This document shows positions 8,229-16,025 of a stretch of DNA of 64,000 nucleotides, one piece after another. Below the pieces are notes generated by a model. The model made no database searches. It was not told the DNA's origin and saw nothing but the letters and a program-made list of their open reading frames with translations. Position 1 is the first letter of the stretch. Every line of letters begins with the position of its first letter. Origin of the DNA: Terribacillus aidingensis (GTDB lineage: Bacteria; Bacillota; Bacilli; Bacillales; Amphibacillaceae); contig NZ_OBEK01000001.1 of the NCBI RefSeq assembly GCF_900215625.1, positions 186,001 to 250,000 of the forward strand, given 5' to 3'. The position numbers and the translations under genes are program-made.

Positions 8229-9914
8229 ATGAGTGAAACATATGATATTGTCATCGTAGGAGGCGGGAGTGCTGGTTCTGTACTCGGCGGCCGTTTAAGT
8301 GAAGATGGGACGAAAAGTGTGCTTGTTTTAGAGGCAGGACGCAGTGACTATGCATGGGACTTATTGATTCAAATGCCGGCAGCATTGCCATTCCCAGCGG
8401 GTAAAAGCCTTTATGATTGGAAGTATGAATCAGATCCTGAGCCATATATGAATGGACGCCGTATCAAGCATGCACGAGGAAAACTGCTCGGCGGCTCAAG
8501 CTCCATTAACGGAATGATTTATCAGCGCGGAAATCCGATGGACTATGAACGCTGGGGTGCGGATGAAGGTATGGAAACATGGAACTTTGCGCATTGTCTT
8601 CCTTATTTCAAACGCTTAGAAAATGCTTTAGGATCACCCGATGATGATCTTCGCGGTCATGATGGACCAATCAAACTAGAACGCGGACCAGCGACGAATC
8701 CATTATTCCAAGCATTCTTTACTGCAGCTGTAGAGGCTGGTTATTCAAGAACTCCTGATGTAAACGGTTTTCGTCAGGAAGGATTTGGACCGTTTGATAA
8801 GCATGTATACAAAGGACGGCGTCTATCAGCTTCCCGTGCTTATCTGCATCCGGCAATGAAACGTGAAAACTTAACAGTTAGAACACGTGCTTTTGTGAAG
8901 CATATTGATTTCGATGGTAAGAAAGCGACAGGATTAACATATGAGCGAAATGGAAAGACACATCAAGTGAAAGCGGGTGAGGTTATTCTCTCAGGCGGTG
9001 CTATTAATACACCGCAGCTGCTTCAACTGTCAGGTGTGGGAGATGCTGAACATCTTCGCTCACTTGGTATTAAGCCAGTAGCCCATCTTCCTGGCGTAGG
9101 AGAAAACCTTCAGGATCACCTGGAAGCCTATATCCAACATGCATGTCCGCTTCCTGTATCCGAACAGCCTAGTTTAAATAAAGCGCGCATGCCTTGGATT
9201 GGTTTGCAATGGCTGCTTGGACGTACAGGACCTGCTGCGACCAACCATTTTGAAGGCGGAGGGTTCGTTCGTTCCAATGAAGACGTTGATTATCCGAATC
9301 TGATGTATCACTTCCTTCCATTGGCGGTACGATATGATGGCCAAAAAGCGCCAACGGATCACGGATTCCAAGTGCATGTAGGACCAATGTACTCTGATGC
9401 TCGAGGATCATTGAAGATCCGCTCGAAAAATCCGAAAGAGTATCCAAGCATGGTCTACAACTATCTTTCTACTGAACAGGACAGACGAGAGTGGGTAGAA
9501 GCGATACGAGTGACCCGCAGAATTATGTCACAACCGGCGATGAAGCGTTACAATGCAGCAGAACTGGCACCAGGTCCTTCTGTTCAAACAGACGAAGAAA
9601 TTTTAGAATGGGTAAAAGAAGATGCAGAAACAGCACTTCATCCATCTTGTACAGCGAAAATGGGACCTGCTTCAGATCCAATGGCTGTAGTTGACCCAAA
9701 AACGATGAAAGTACACGGACTGGAGAATCTGCGAGTAGTCGATGCATCGGCTATGCCTTATGTTACAAACGGTAATATCCATGCACCGGTGTTAATGCTG
9801 GCAGAAAAAGCAGCCGATCTTATCCTTGGCCGTAAGCCGCTGGATCCGATTGATGCTGACTTCTATCGCCACGGGGTGCATCCAGCCGATGCGGGAACAG
9901 TAACACAATATTGA
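8229..9914 (+). CDS. betA: Choline dehydrogenase (GMC oxidoreductase)
   Basis: A 561-residue FAD-dependent GMC oxidoreductase that oxidises choline to betaine aldehyde at the membrane. The N-terminal dinucleotide fold is [17 protein letters not shown], the GMC signature is near 85-105 ([20 protein letters not shown]), and the C-terminal catalytic region is [12 protein letters not shown] with NGNIHAP near 520. This is the BetA type, not the iron alcohol dehydrogenase GbsB of B. subtilis. The combination gbsR-betB-betA resembles the staphylococcal cud arrangement. A long hairpin terminator follows. Confidence 0.93.
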   Translation: MSETYDIVIVGGGSAGSVLGGRLSEDGTKSVLVLEAGRSDYAWDLLIQMPAALPFPAGKSLYDWKYESDPEPYMNGRRIKHARGKLLGGSSSINGMIYQRGNPMDYERWGADEGMETWNFAHCLPYFKRLENALGSPDDDLRGHDGPIKLERGPATNPLFQAFFTAAVEAGYSRTPDVNGFRQEGFGPFDKHVYKGRRLSASRAYLHPAMKRENLTVRTRAFVKHIDFDGKKATGLTYERNGKTHQVKAGEVILSGGAINTPQLLQLSGVGDAEHLRSLGIKPVAHLPGVGENLQDHLEAYIQHACPLPVSEQPSLNKARMPWIGLQWLLGRTGPAATNHFEGGGFVRSNEDVDYPNLMYHFLPLAVRYDGQKAPTDHGFQVHVGPMYSDARGSLKIRSKNPKEYPSMVYNYLSTEQDRREWVEAIRVTRRIMSQPAMKRYNAAELAPGPSVQTDEEILEWVKEDAETALHPSCTAKMGPASDPMAVVDPKTMKVHGLENLRVVDASAMPYVTNGNIHAPVLMLAEKAADLILGRKPLDPIDADFYRHGVHPADAGTVTQY

Positions 9915-9928
9915 TAATGATATGCCTA

Positions 9929-9994
9929 AGAAGGTCTCTTTCAAGATGTATTTGCTTTAAAAGCAAAGCATCTAGATAGAGTGCCTTCTTTTTC
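9929..9994 (+). terminator. Terminator after betA
   Basis: AAGAAGG...CTCT pairs with AGAG..CCTTCTT across a branched loop that itself contains a TTGCTTT/AAAGCAA hairpin. TTTTTC follows the outer stem. Confidence 0.65.
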
Positions 9995-10070
9995 TATGGA
10001 GAAAACAGTATATTCTCCTTCCATCCATAATGTGCAAATGCTAGAGTGTTACCGGATAAAGAAAGGAGAA

Positions 10071-10256
10071 ATGCATTATCGCTCCAGGAGTACTGCCAAT
10101 ATTTATAATTGCGGGTCTGATAGAATTCGTCAGTATTTTATTTTATGTATTTTTACGAGACAGAGGCATGGAAATGGGTTCTTCATACCAGTAACGTTAT
10201 TGTCGACGGTCTTATTTCTTGTAGGGATAAGACGGAATAATCATAACCGAGGGTAA
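10071..10256 (+). pseudogene. Remnant of a small two-helix membrane protein gene
   Basis: AAAGGAG precedes an ATG at 10071. The useful frame starts one base later and reads IIAPGVLPIFIIAGLIEF, VSILFYVFLRDRGMEMG. It stops at TAA, and the next frame continues VTLLSTVLFLVGIRRNN to a stop at 10254-10256. Two single-base corrections would give about 60 residues with two membrane helices and a basic tail. The alternating hydrophobic segments in two frames argue for a decayed or misread gene rather than chance. No family is recognised. Confidence 0.4.
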
Positions 10257-10364
10257 GTGTGCCGCATCTCATAAAACCTATCCCTTAGCTGACGAAAGGT
10301 TGAGCGAAAGAGAATGGATAGACAAGCAGTTTGCAGCCAGGATTTACATATGAGCAGATGTGGT

Positions 10365-10396
10365 AAAGGTACTGAGTGAAATCAGTACCTTTTTTG
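10365..10396 (+). terminator. Intrinsic terminator before the TetR gene
   Basis: AAAGGTACTGA (10365-10375) pairs perfectly with TCAGTACCTTT (10382-10392) and runs into six Ts. It ends whatever is transcribed from 9995-10360, including the small gene remnant. Confidence 0.88.
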
Positions 10397-10409
10397 TTCA
10401 TCGATATGC

Positions 10410-10436
10410 TATAGTTTACTCTACCGTCTGGACGGT
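10410..10436 (+). promoter_or_regulatory. -10 box with TetR operator
   Basis: TATAGT (10410-10415) is followed at the expected start point by the inverted repeat ACCGTC-TG-GACGGT (10423-10436). Such a palindrome at the start site of a TetR gene and its efflux operon is the standard autoregulatory operator arrangement. Confidence 0.7.
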
Positions 10437-10449
10437 TAGGAATGGTGAT

Positions 10450-10986
10450 GTGAATACGAAGGAAAAAATATTAAATGCTACGGCTGAACTTATATTGGAA
10501 GAAGGCGTGAGTAACTGCACATTAGCGAAAATTGCCAAGAAGGCAGCTATCAGCAAGGGTGGCCTGTTATATCACTACCATACAAAAGAAGCACTGTTTC
10601 AGGAACTTAATTTCGCTGCGATTCGTGAATTTGAAGAAGCAATGGCTCGTCATCTTGCAGAGCAGCCGAATGGCAAGGGAGCTTTTACCAAAGCGTATGC
10701 GCTCGCGACATTAGAAGATATTAAGAGAGAAGGTACCCCTCGCAGTACAGCACTTATTTCCATCTTTAGTGATCATCCGGAAATTATGACAGTATGGCAG
10801 GATGGTTATACAAGATGGCGGCAGCAGTTTGAACAAGACGGCCTGGAGTGGGAAGATGCTGCCACCATTCGCTTTGTCTGTGATGGACTTTGGTTTAACG
10901 AAGTGGCTGGTACGATGCGTGTAGCCGATTTTGCTGCCGACTTATTACACAAGCTGCTTGCACGTATAGATAAAGAAGAGGAGTGA
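10450..10986 (+). CDS. TetR-family repressor of the SMR efflux pair
   Basis: A 178-residue TetR-type regulator. The N-terminal helix-turn-helix (about 15-50) reads TLAKIAKKAAISKGGLLYHY, followed by a helical ligand domain of C-terminal TetR_C_6-like character. GTG at 10450 is chosen because it follows the promoter and operator. The longer frame back to 10360 would begin inside the terminator. It is followed after 4 bp by the first SMR gene. It likely binds the ACCGTC/GACGGT palindrome and is released by a cationic drug-like ligand. Confidence 0.85.
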   Translation: MNTKEKILNATAELILEEGVSNCTLAKIAKKAAISKGGLLYHYHTKEALFQELNFAAIREFEEAMARHLAEQPNGKGAFTKAYALATLEDIKREGTPRSTALISIFSDHPEIMTVWQDGYTRWRQQFEQDGLEWEDAATIRFVCDGLWFNEVAGTMRVADFAADLLHKLLARIDKEEE

Positions 10987-10990
10987 TGAT

Positions 10991-11305
10991 GTGGGCTATC
11001 TATTCTTAGCAGCTTCTATTCTTTTTGAGGTATTGAGCTCAACGATGCTGAAATTATCGAACGGTTTTAAGCGCGTAGTTCCTGTACTTGTATTAGTTGC
11101 AGGATATGGCGTTAGCTTCTATGCACTATCCAAAACGCTGCAAGTATTGCCGCTTGGTATCGTCTATGCGACCTGGAGCGGGGTGGGGACCATACTGACG
11201 GTGATAATTGGTGTGCTGCTCTTCAAAGAAAGAATCAATAGAAAAGGTATTTTAGGGATTGCTGTATTACTTGCAGGTCTTGTATTAATGAACTTATCTA
11301 AATAA
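10991..11305 (+). CDS. SMR-family efflux subunit 1
   Basis: A 104-residue four-helix small multidrug resistance protein. The membrane-embedded glutamate that binds drug and proton is at Glu13 in ILFEVLSSTMLK. Conserved YATWSGVGT in TM3 and GVLLF in the TM3-4 loop are present. GTG at 10991 follows GAAGAGGAG. It is one of two tandem SMR genes, as in EbrAB- or YkkCD-type heterodimers in which both partners are needed. Regulation by the upstream TetR is inferred from the operon layout. Confidence 0.9.
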   Translation: MGYLFLAASILFEVLSSTMLKLSNGFKRVVPVLVLVAGYGVSFYALSKTLQVLPLGIVYATWSGVGTILTVIIGVLLFKERINRKGILGIAVLLAGLVLMNLSK

Positions 11306-11317
11306 GGAGGAAGGAAA

Positions 11318-11671
11318 ATGAGGGCAGCTCTATACTTAGCAGCAGCAATCGTATTAGAGACAATTGCTTCATCCATGCTGAAAGTGTCAGATGGATTTTC
11401 TGTTTTATTTCCATCCATCATAGTCGTCATTGGATATCTTGGAGCATTCCTCTTCCTATCGCTTACACTGAAGTCCATGTCCTTGTCCACAGCTTATGCG
11501 ACATGGTCTGGTGCAGGTACAGCTTTAACAGCTATGATTGGCGTCACAATCTTCGGGGAAGCTGTGTCCCTAATGAAGTTTGGCGGACTGCTGCTTGTTA
11601 TCATCGGGTTAGTGCTTTTAAATACACAACATAAAGCAGAAAAGGAAAAAGAAACTTCAGCTTCTAAATAA
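11318..11671 (+). CDS. SMR-family efflux subunit 2
   Basis: A 117-residue second SMR subunit with the TM1 glutamate (VLETIASSMLK), YATWSGAGT in TM3 and a lysine/glutamate-rich C-terminal tail absent from its partner. The start is 12 bp after the first subunit stop with AAGGAGGAAGG before it. The tandem pair with unequal tails suggests an obligate heterodimer with opposite membrane topology, as in known paired SMR pumps. Confidence 0.9.
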   Translation: MRAALYLAAAIVLETIASSMLKVSDGFSVLFPSIIVVIGYLGAFLFLSLTLKSMSLSTAYATWSGAGTALTAMIGVTIFGEAVSLMKFGGLLLVIIGLVLLNTQHKAEKEKETSASK

Positions 11672-11673
11672 AA

Positions 11674-11710
11674 GGGGTACTGCGCAGGCTCGCGCAGTAC
11701 CTCTTATTTT
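11674..11710 (+). terminator. Bidirectional terminator between SMR and FecCD genes
   Basis: GGTACTGCGC (11676-11685) pairs perfectly with GCGCAGTACC (11692-11701). T-rich sequence follows on the plus strand and A-rich sequence precedes, serving both convergent operons. Confidence 0.9.
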
Positions 11711-12708
11711 TTCAACAGTAAATACAGAAAATAGGGGGCGCCAATAAAGGCCACGATAATACCAGCTGGCAGCCCGTCTGCTGTTGTGATATTACGGCCA
11801 ATTGTATCGGCTAGCAAAAGCAGCCACCCGCCGATTAGAGCAGCGACCGGAATCACGAGCTGGTGTCTGGCTCCGACAAGCGCCCGGGCAAGATGCGGTG
11901 CCATCAAACCAACAAAACTGATACCGCCCGCAACCGATACAGCAGCGGCGGCGATTGCTACAGCGGCTATTAATAGAATGATACGGTCCCGATTAAGCTG
12001 CACACCAATCCCTACGCCGACTTCCTCACTGAGAGCTAATACATTCAGGCGATTGGCCATATAAAGCGTGAGCGGAAGGATAATGAGAATCCAAGGAATC
12101 AAAGCAAGGATAAAGGGCCAATCCGTTCCCCAAATATTCCCCGCCAGCCACTGCGCAATAAAATCAACTTTTTGCTGCTCGGCTGAAGAAATCAACACAA
12201 TCATCGCGCCAGATAACGCCATGGAGAATCCAACTCCAACTAGAACGAGCCGAACTGGCTGCAATCCGTGAAGCTTGCTGTAAGAGAACAGATAAATGAG
12301 GAGAGCTGTAACGAATGCACTGGCAAAACCAACAACCGGCAGGGCATAAGCAAAGCTTCCCGCATCAATCGGCATAAATAAGAAAAATAGTGCAATACCT
12401 AATCCAGCTCCGGCATTAATACCGATAATACCAGGGTCAGCCAAATCATTTCTCGTAATCCCCTGCAGAATGGTTCCGGCAATAGCCAATGCCATTCCCG
12501 CTAGCAATGTAATAACAATACGCGGAAGCCGCACGTCAAATAACACAAATGATTCTGGAAAAGTTCCGTTACCTACTATTGTCGGCAGCAAGCGCGTATA
12601 AGAAAGAGAGGCTGGACCAAGTCCCATGCCGATAACTATAGTTAGAATGATTAAAGCGGTCAGAGCAAATATCACAATAGCTTGTCTGCTTTTCTTAGCT
12701 GTTATCAT
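11704..12708 (-). CDS. Iron-siderophore ABC permease (FecCD family), second subunit
   Basis: A 334-residue FecCD permease with about ten membrane segments. RNDLADPGIIGINAGAGLGI and GGISFVGLMAPHLARAL mark the substrate pathway and the ATPase-coupling loop. It pairs with the upstream permease to import an iron-siderophore complex, resembling YfhA of the YfiYZ-YfhA system. The gene overlaps the first permease by ATGA, so it is translationally coupled. No binding protein or ATPase is adjacent, so a shared ATPase encoded elsewhere is implied. Confidence 0.9.
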   Translation of the reverse strand: MITAKKSRQAIVIFALTALIILTIVIGMGLGPASLSYTRLLPTIVGNGTFPESFVLFDVRLPRIVITLLAGMALAIAGTILQGITRNDLADPGIIGINAGAGLGIALFFLFMPIDAGSFAYALPVVGFASAFVTALLIYLFSYSKLHGLQPVRLVLVGVGFSMALSGAMIVLISSAEQQKVDFIAQWLAGNIWGTDWPFILALIPWILIILPLTLYMANRLNVLALSEEVGVGIGVQLNRDRIILLIAAVAIAAAAVSVAGGISFVGLMAPHLARALVGARHQLVIPVAALIGGWLLLLADTIGRNITTADGLPAGIIVAFIGAPYFLYLLLKK

Positions 12709-13700
12709 GAGTAAGCTCGACCTCCTCGATGCACGATGAATAAGAAGAACGGCAAACCAAGTGCAGCTACAATTGCCACTAATGGAGTCTCAAACGGTGC
12801 ATTGACTGTCCGTGCCGCTGTATCGGCAAGAAGCATGAAAGCACCGCCGGCAAAAAAGGATAGCGGCAAAATATAGCGATAATCCGTTCCAGCAAAAAAG
12901 CGGACAATATGCGGAATCATCAAGCCAATGAAGGTCATGTTTCCAACTAAAGCAACAGATGCTCCTGCCAGCAGGATGGTCACCAGAAATAATAACGCTT
13001 TAATCACAAAGGTTTTCTGGCCAAGCCCCACAGCAACTTCATCACTTAAGCTGAGCAGCGTCAGCTGATGGGAAAGAAATAAGGAAAGAATCGTACCTGC
13101 TAACAGAATAGGGATTACAAGCTGCAGCTGCGTCCAATTCACACCGACTAAACCGCCGGCAGTCCAGGCGGATACTTGCTTAGAAAGCTCAAAGCTCAAG
13201 CCAATCGCTTCGGAGACAGCATATAACAATGCCGAAACCGCAGCCCCCGCTAAGACCACCTTAACGGGTGACAATCCGCCAGGGCGGAGTGAACCAATAC
13301 CAAAGACAAGCCCAGCTCCAATTGCTGCACCAATAAAACAAGCAATAATAATGACGGCATAGTTTGCGTTCGGAATAAACGCCATAGCGGCTGCCAGTGC
13401 TGCATTGGCACCAGCTGTTAGACCTAGCAGGCCGGGATCTGCTAACGGGTTGCGCGTTAAGCCTTGCATAATGGCACCCGCAACAGCTAAAGCAGCCCCA
13501 ACAAAGAAAGCCCCTACTTCCCGCGGCAGTCTATTTTCCTGAATGATCAGCATGTTTCCATTTGTTGGACTGCTGAAAAGTGCGCCCCAAACATCACGTA
13601 AAGAAACATCTGCAGCACCGAACGATAAAGCCACAAAAAATGCGGCAAGTGATAATAAAAGACCAGCTATAAGTTTTAATGGAAACGATATGTTCTTCAT
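12705..13700 (-). CDS. Iron-siderophore ABC permease (FecCD family), first subunit
   Basis: A 331-residue FecCD permease with the same signatures (RNPLADPGLLGLTAGANAAL, GNMTFIGLMIPHIVRFF). It forms the heterodimeric channel with the downstream gene, as YfiZ does with YfhA. The start at 13700 has only a weak ribosome binding site (AGATGCG). A hairpin terminator lies 35 bp upstream on the same strand. The nearest Fur boxes lie 350 bp away beyond a broken reading frame, so iron control of this pair is likely but not shown. Confidence 0.9.
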   Translation of the reverse strand: MKNISFPLKLIAGLLLSLAAFFVALSFGAADVSLRDVWGALFSSPTNGNMLIIQENRLPREVGAFFVGAALAVAGAIMQGLTRNPLADPGLLGLTAGANAALAAAMAFIPNANYAVIIIACFIGAAIGAGLVFGIGSLRPGGLSPVKVVLAGAAVSALLYAVSEAIGLSFELSKQVSAWTAGGLVGVNWTQLQLVIPILLAGTILSLFLSHQLTLLSLSDEVAVGLGQKTFVIKALLFLVTILLAGASVALVGNMTFIGLMIPHIVRFFAGTDYRYILPLSFFAGGAFMLLADTAARTVNAPFETPLVAIVAALGLPFFLFIVHRGGRAYS

Positions 13701-13734
13701 CAGCCACGCATCTTTCTATGTAAGATAAGGTAAA

Positions 13735-13759
13735 AAGCTTCCTATTAATTTAGGAAGCT
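13735..13759 (-). terminator. Terminator upstream of the FecCD genes
   Basis: On the minus strand AGCTTCCTA and TAGGAAGCT form a 9-bp stem followed by TTTTTA. It overlaps the stop codon of the broken frame at 13750-13977, as expected for that gene's own terminator. Alternatively it could attenuate the permease operon. Confidence 0.7.
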
Positions 13760-13977
13760 CTCATTAAATAGTAATAAAGGTTCAACTGGTGAGCATGTGC
13801 AGTGGTGTCATCAGTCTGAAGTTGAAGTTTTAATATGGATTCAATTTCAACAATTGGAATATTCCGTCCGAATGATTCACCAGCAAGGAGCGAGGATGTT
13901 ATGGTACCTCTGCTGGTCAATTCATAGAATTGTTATACTGTCTCTTCTTGATGCTGTGAATCCGTCCGTTCTTTCAT
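13750..13977 (-). pseudogene. Small gene with an in-frame stop, upstream of FecCD
   Basis: On the minus strand an ATG at 13977 reads MKERTDSQHQEETV, then TAA (13933-13935). It continues in the same frame for 60 clean codons (QFYELTSRGTITSSLL... SILKLQLQTDD...) to a TAA inside a terminator hairpin. A stop exactly in a terminator and good amino-acid composition argue that this was a gene. No ribosome binding site is seen and no family is recognised. A GC-rich palindrome lies just beyond the 5' end. Confidence 0.38.
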
Positions 13978-14010
13978 TAAGTATATAAATTTTTACATTA
14001 TATTAGGGGG

Positions 14011-14035
14011 GTGCCCTGTTAGGGGGACAGGGCAC
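14011..14035. repeat. REP-like GC-rich palindrome
   Basis: GTGCCCTGT (14011-14019) and ACAGGGCAC (14027-14035) are perfect 9-bp arms around a G-rich loop and are embedded in runs of six Gs. The block is far more GC-rich than its surroundings. Similar GTGCC..GTCCCC palindromes occur as dispersed intergenic elements in Firmicutes. Only one copy was seen here. Confidence 0.5.
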
Positions 14036-14054
14036 TAAGGCAATACGATGAGAA

Positions 14055-14163
14055 TGAGAATGATTATCAATCTCGCTTAATTCCATCATAAAGGCACAAA
14101 AAGAGGATGTCAACATTGATTTTCAGAAAACTTTGCGATATATTGTAGTGAGAATGATTATCA
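14055..14163 (+). promoter_or_regulatory. Two identical Fur boxes and an iron-regulated promoter
   Basis: TGAGAATGATTATCA occurs at 14055-14069 and again at 14149-14163. It is the 7-1-7 Fur box with at most one deviation. The second sits immediately after a promoter, TTGATT (14116-14121), 17-bp spacer, TATATT (14139-14144), so Fur-Fe(II) would block the reductase gene. The first copy could also serve the minus-strand genes. Confidence 0.9.
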
Positions 14164-14187
14164 CTATCGGATAGAGGAGGAATTAGT

Positions 14188-15234
14188 GTGCAGGAAGAGT
14201 GGCTGTATGATGTTACGATCATTGGTGGAGGTCCGGCGGGATTATATTCTGCTTTTTATAGTGGATTAAGGCAGATGAAAACGAAGGTTATTGAGTTTCA
14301 GCCTTATCTTGGCGGCAAGCTGCATGTATATCCCGAAAAAATGGTCTGGGATGTGGGCGGAATGCCACCCCTTCCAGCAGGAAAGCTAATTGATCAGCTG
14401 ACAGAACAAGCGCTGACCTTTGATCCTGAAGTGGTATTGAACGAAAAGGTAACAAGTATTAAGCGAAATGACGCTGGCATATTTGAGCTGCATGCAGCAA
14501 GCGGCGTAAAGCATTACTCCAAGACAATCATCGTTGCTGTTGGCGGAGGTATCCTCAATCCGCAAAAGCTGTCCATTGAAGGCTGTGAAAAGTTCGAGGT
14601 GGCAAACCTCAATTATACAGTAAAAGATATGCAGCGCTTCAAAGACAAAACTGTCATTATTTCTGGCGGCGGCAACTCAGCTGTTGATTGGGCAAATGAG
14701 CTGGAGTTGGTTGCCAAAAAGGTTTATGTAACGTATCGAAACGAGTCACTAAAAGGGCATGAAGCATCGGTAGATCGCCTCATGTGCGGCGGAGCTAAGT
14801 GTTTCCTTTGTACCTCCATTACAAAGCTGGTAGCTTGTCCGAACCAGCATAATATTGAACGTGTTGAGCTGACAAATCATAAAACGAACGAAATTTTACA
14901 GTTGCCGATCGATGAAGTCATCGTTAACCACGGTTATGAGCATGATATGAATCTGATTGAAAACAGCGATGTAGATATTAAGCTGCTTGATAATTATTAT
15001 ATTGCCGGAACACCATGCGGCGAGTCGTCTGTTCCAGGATTGTTTGCGGCAGGAGATATTTTGAAACACGACGGTAAGGTCAACTTGATTGCGGGCTGTT
15101 TCCAAGATGCAGCAAATGCGGTTAACAAAGCAAAGCAGTATGTGGAACCTACAGCAGAGAAAATCGGAATGGTGTCATCTCATAACGTATTATTCCAGCA
15201 GCGTAACCGCGAGCTGTCGAAGAAGTTAGTGTAG
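14188..15234 (+). CDS. Fur-regulated ferredoxin/flavodoxin-NADP+ reductase (YcgT/YumC type)
   Basis: A 348-residue thioredoxin-reductase-like FNR. The FAD-binding GGGPAGLYSAFYSG is near residue 13, the NADPH fold is SGGGNSAVDWANEL near 155, and the C-terminal FAD motif is GLFAAGDI. It transfers electrons from NADPH to flavodoxin or ferredoxin. B. subtilis ycgT is Fur-controlled, and here two Fur boxes precede the gene. GTG at 14188 follows GAGGAGG. Probable role: supplying electrons for siderophore reduction or haem/iron metabolism under iron limitation. Confidence 0.87.
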   Translation: MQEEWLYDVTIIGGGPAGLYSAFYSGLRQMKTKVIEFQPYLGGKLHVYPEKMVWDVGGMPPLPAGKLIDQLTEQALTFDPEVVLNEKVTSIKRNDAGIFELHAASGVKHYSKTIIVAVGGGILNPQKLSIEGCEKFEVANLNYTVKDMQRFKDKTVIISGGGNSAVDWANELELVAKKVYVTYRNESLKGHEASVDRLMCGGAKCFLCTSITKLVACPNQHNIERVELTNHKTNEILQLPIDEVIVNHGYEHDMNLIENSDVDIKLLDNYYIAGTPCGESSVPGLFAAGDILKHDGKVNLIAGCFQDAANAVNKAKQYVEPTAEKIGMVSSHNVLFQQRNRELSKKLV

Positions 15235-15263
15235 AATAACTAAATCTCATATGAAAATTGTAA

Positions 15264-15300
15264 GACCAGAAGGATAACATAATTCCTTCTGGCTTTTTTA
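15264..15300 (+). terminator. Terminator after the reductase
   Basis: CCAGAAGG (15266-15273) and CCTTCTGG (15285-15292) form a stem followed by CTTTTTTA. Confidence 0.9.
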
Positions 15301-15455
15301 TGTTAAAAACTCCTATTTAGAAACTCGATTTGTTTCCAAGTGAATAAGTAAAAGAAACAGTAGGATACGAATTGCTTAAAAATGTTCAGATATTGTACAG
15401 GCTAGAAATATATAGTAGATGCAAACATAATTCTATGCTTGAGAGGTTGGAAGAA

Positions 15456-15914
15456 ATGATTCGTATCTTGATAGTTGATAACAATGGCGTGCTCGTTCAG
15501 GGAATCCAAGAAATTTTAAATGATGAGATGGATATGGAAGTTGTCGGAATTTCGAATCACGTTGATGAGATTGTGCAACTTATTTTAGAGAAAAAACCAG
15601 AGGTAATGTTAGTAGATACGAATAAACTTAGCTTTAATTCATTTACCACAATCGAATATATAAAATATCGATTTCCAGGTATCAAAATGGTCTTTATGCT
15701 TCCTGAAATTAATCGACATATCCTTTTAAAGGGTTGGCAATTAGGAACTTCTGGTTTTCTGTTATATGAATCAGATCCAGCCTACTTTATAGACAGCATC
15801 CGCAATATCTTTAGAGAAGAGTTAGTCTTGTCAGGAAAGTTGGCAAAGTTCCTTTTAGATGAGGTATATCGGGATGAAAGAAAGGATTATGTATATGGAT
15901 ATACAATCATTTAG
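15456..15914 (+). CDS. Stand-alone degenerate response-regulator receiver domain
   Basis: A 152-residue NarL/DegU-like receiver with no output helix-turn-helix. The acidic pair reads DNN (LIVDNNGV) instead of DDH. The acceptor-site Asp is kept in LVDTNKL. The invariant Lys, in DegU YLLKEMD, is replaced by Tyr (FLLYESD). After the receiver the protein ends within what would be the linker (DERKDYVYGYTII). The ATG at 15456 follows GAGAGG. It may be a pseudo-receiver acting by protein contact, or a gene that lost its DNA-binding half. No partner kinase is adjacent. Confidence 0.75.
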   Translation: MIRILIVDNNGVLVQGIQEILNDEMDMEVVGISNHVDEIVQLILEKKPEVMLVDTNKLSFNSFTTIEYIKYRFPGIKMVFMLPEINRHILLKGWQLGTSGFLLYESDPAYFIDSIRNIFREELVLSGKLAKFLLDEVYRDERKDYVYGYTII

Positions 15915-15986
15915 AAAGTGTAAATAATTGATAAGAGGTAATAAAGAATAAAAGTAAAACGCTTAGCAGTGAAGCGGAGAGTACTT

Positions 15987-16021
15987 GAAACCCTAGGCTG
16001 GCTGCAATAGTCTAGGGTTTC
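15987..16021. terminator. Bidirectional terminator
   Basis: GAAACCCTAG (15987-15996) and CTAGGGTTTC (16012-16021) are perfect arms between the convergent receiver and dehydrogenase genes. Confidence 0.8.
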
Positions 16022-16025
16022 TGAC

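Noticed and set aside
10289-10310. CTGACGA followed by CGAAA, resembling a hammerhead ribozyme core
   Set aside because: The sequence between the boxes does not form stem II, and no matching stem III or NUH cleavage site was found. Chance match is likely.
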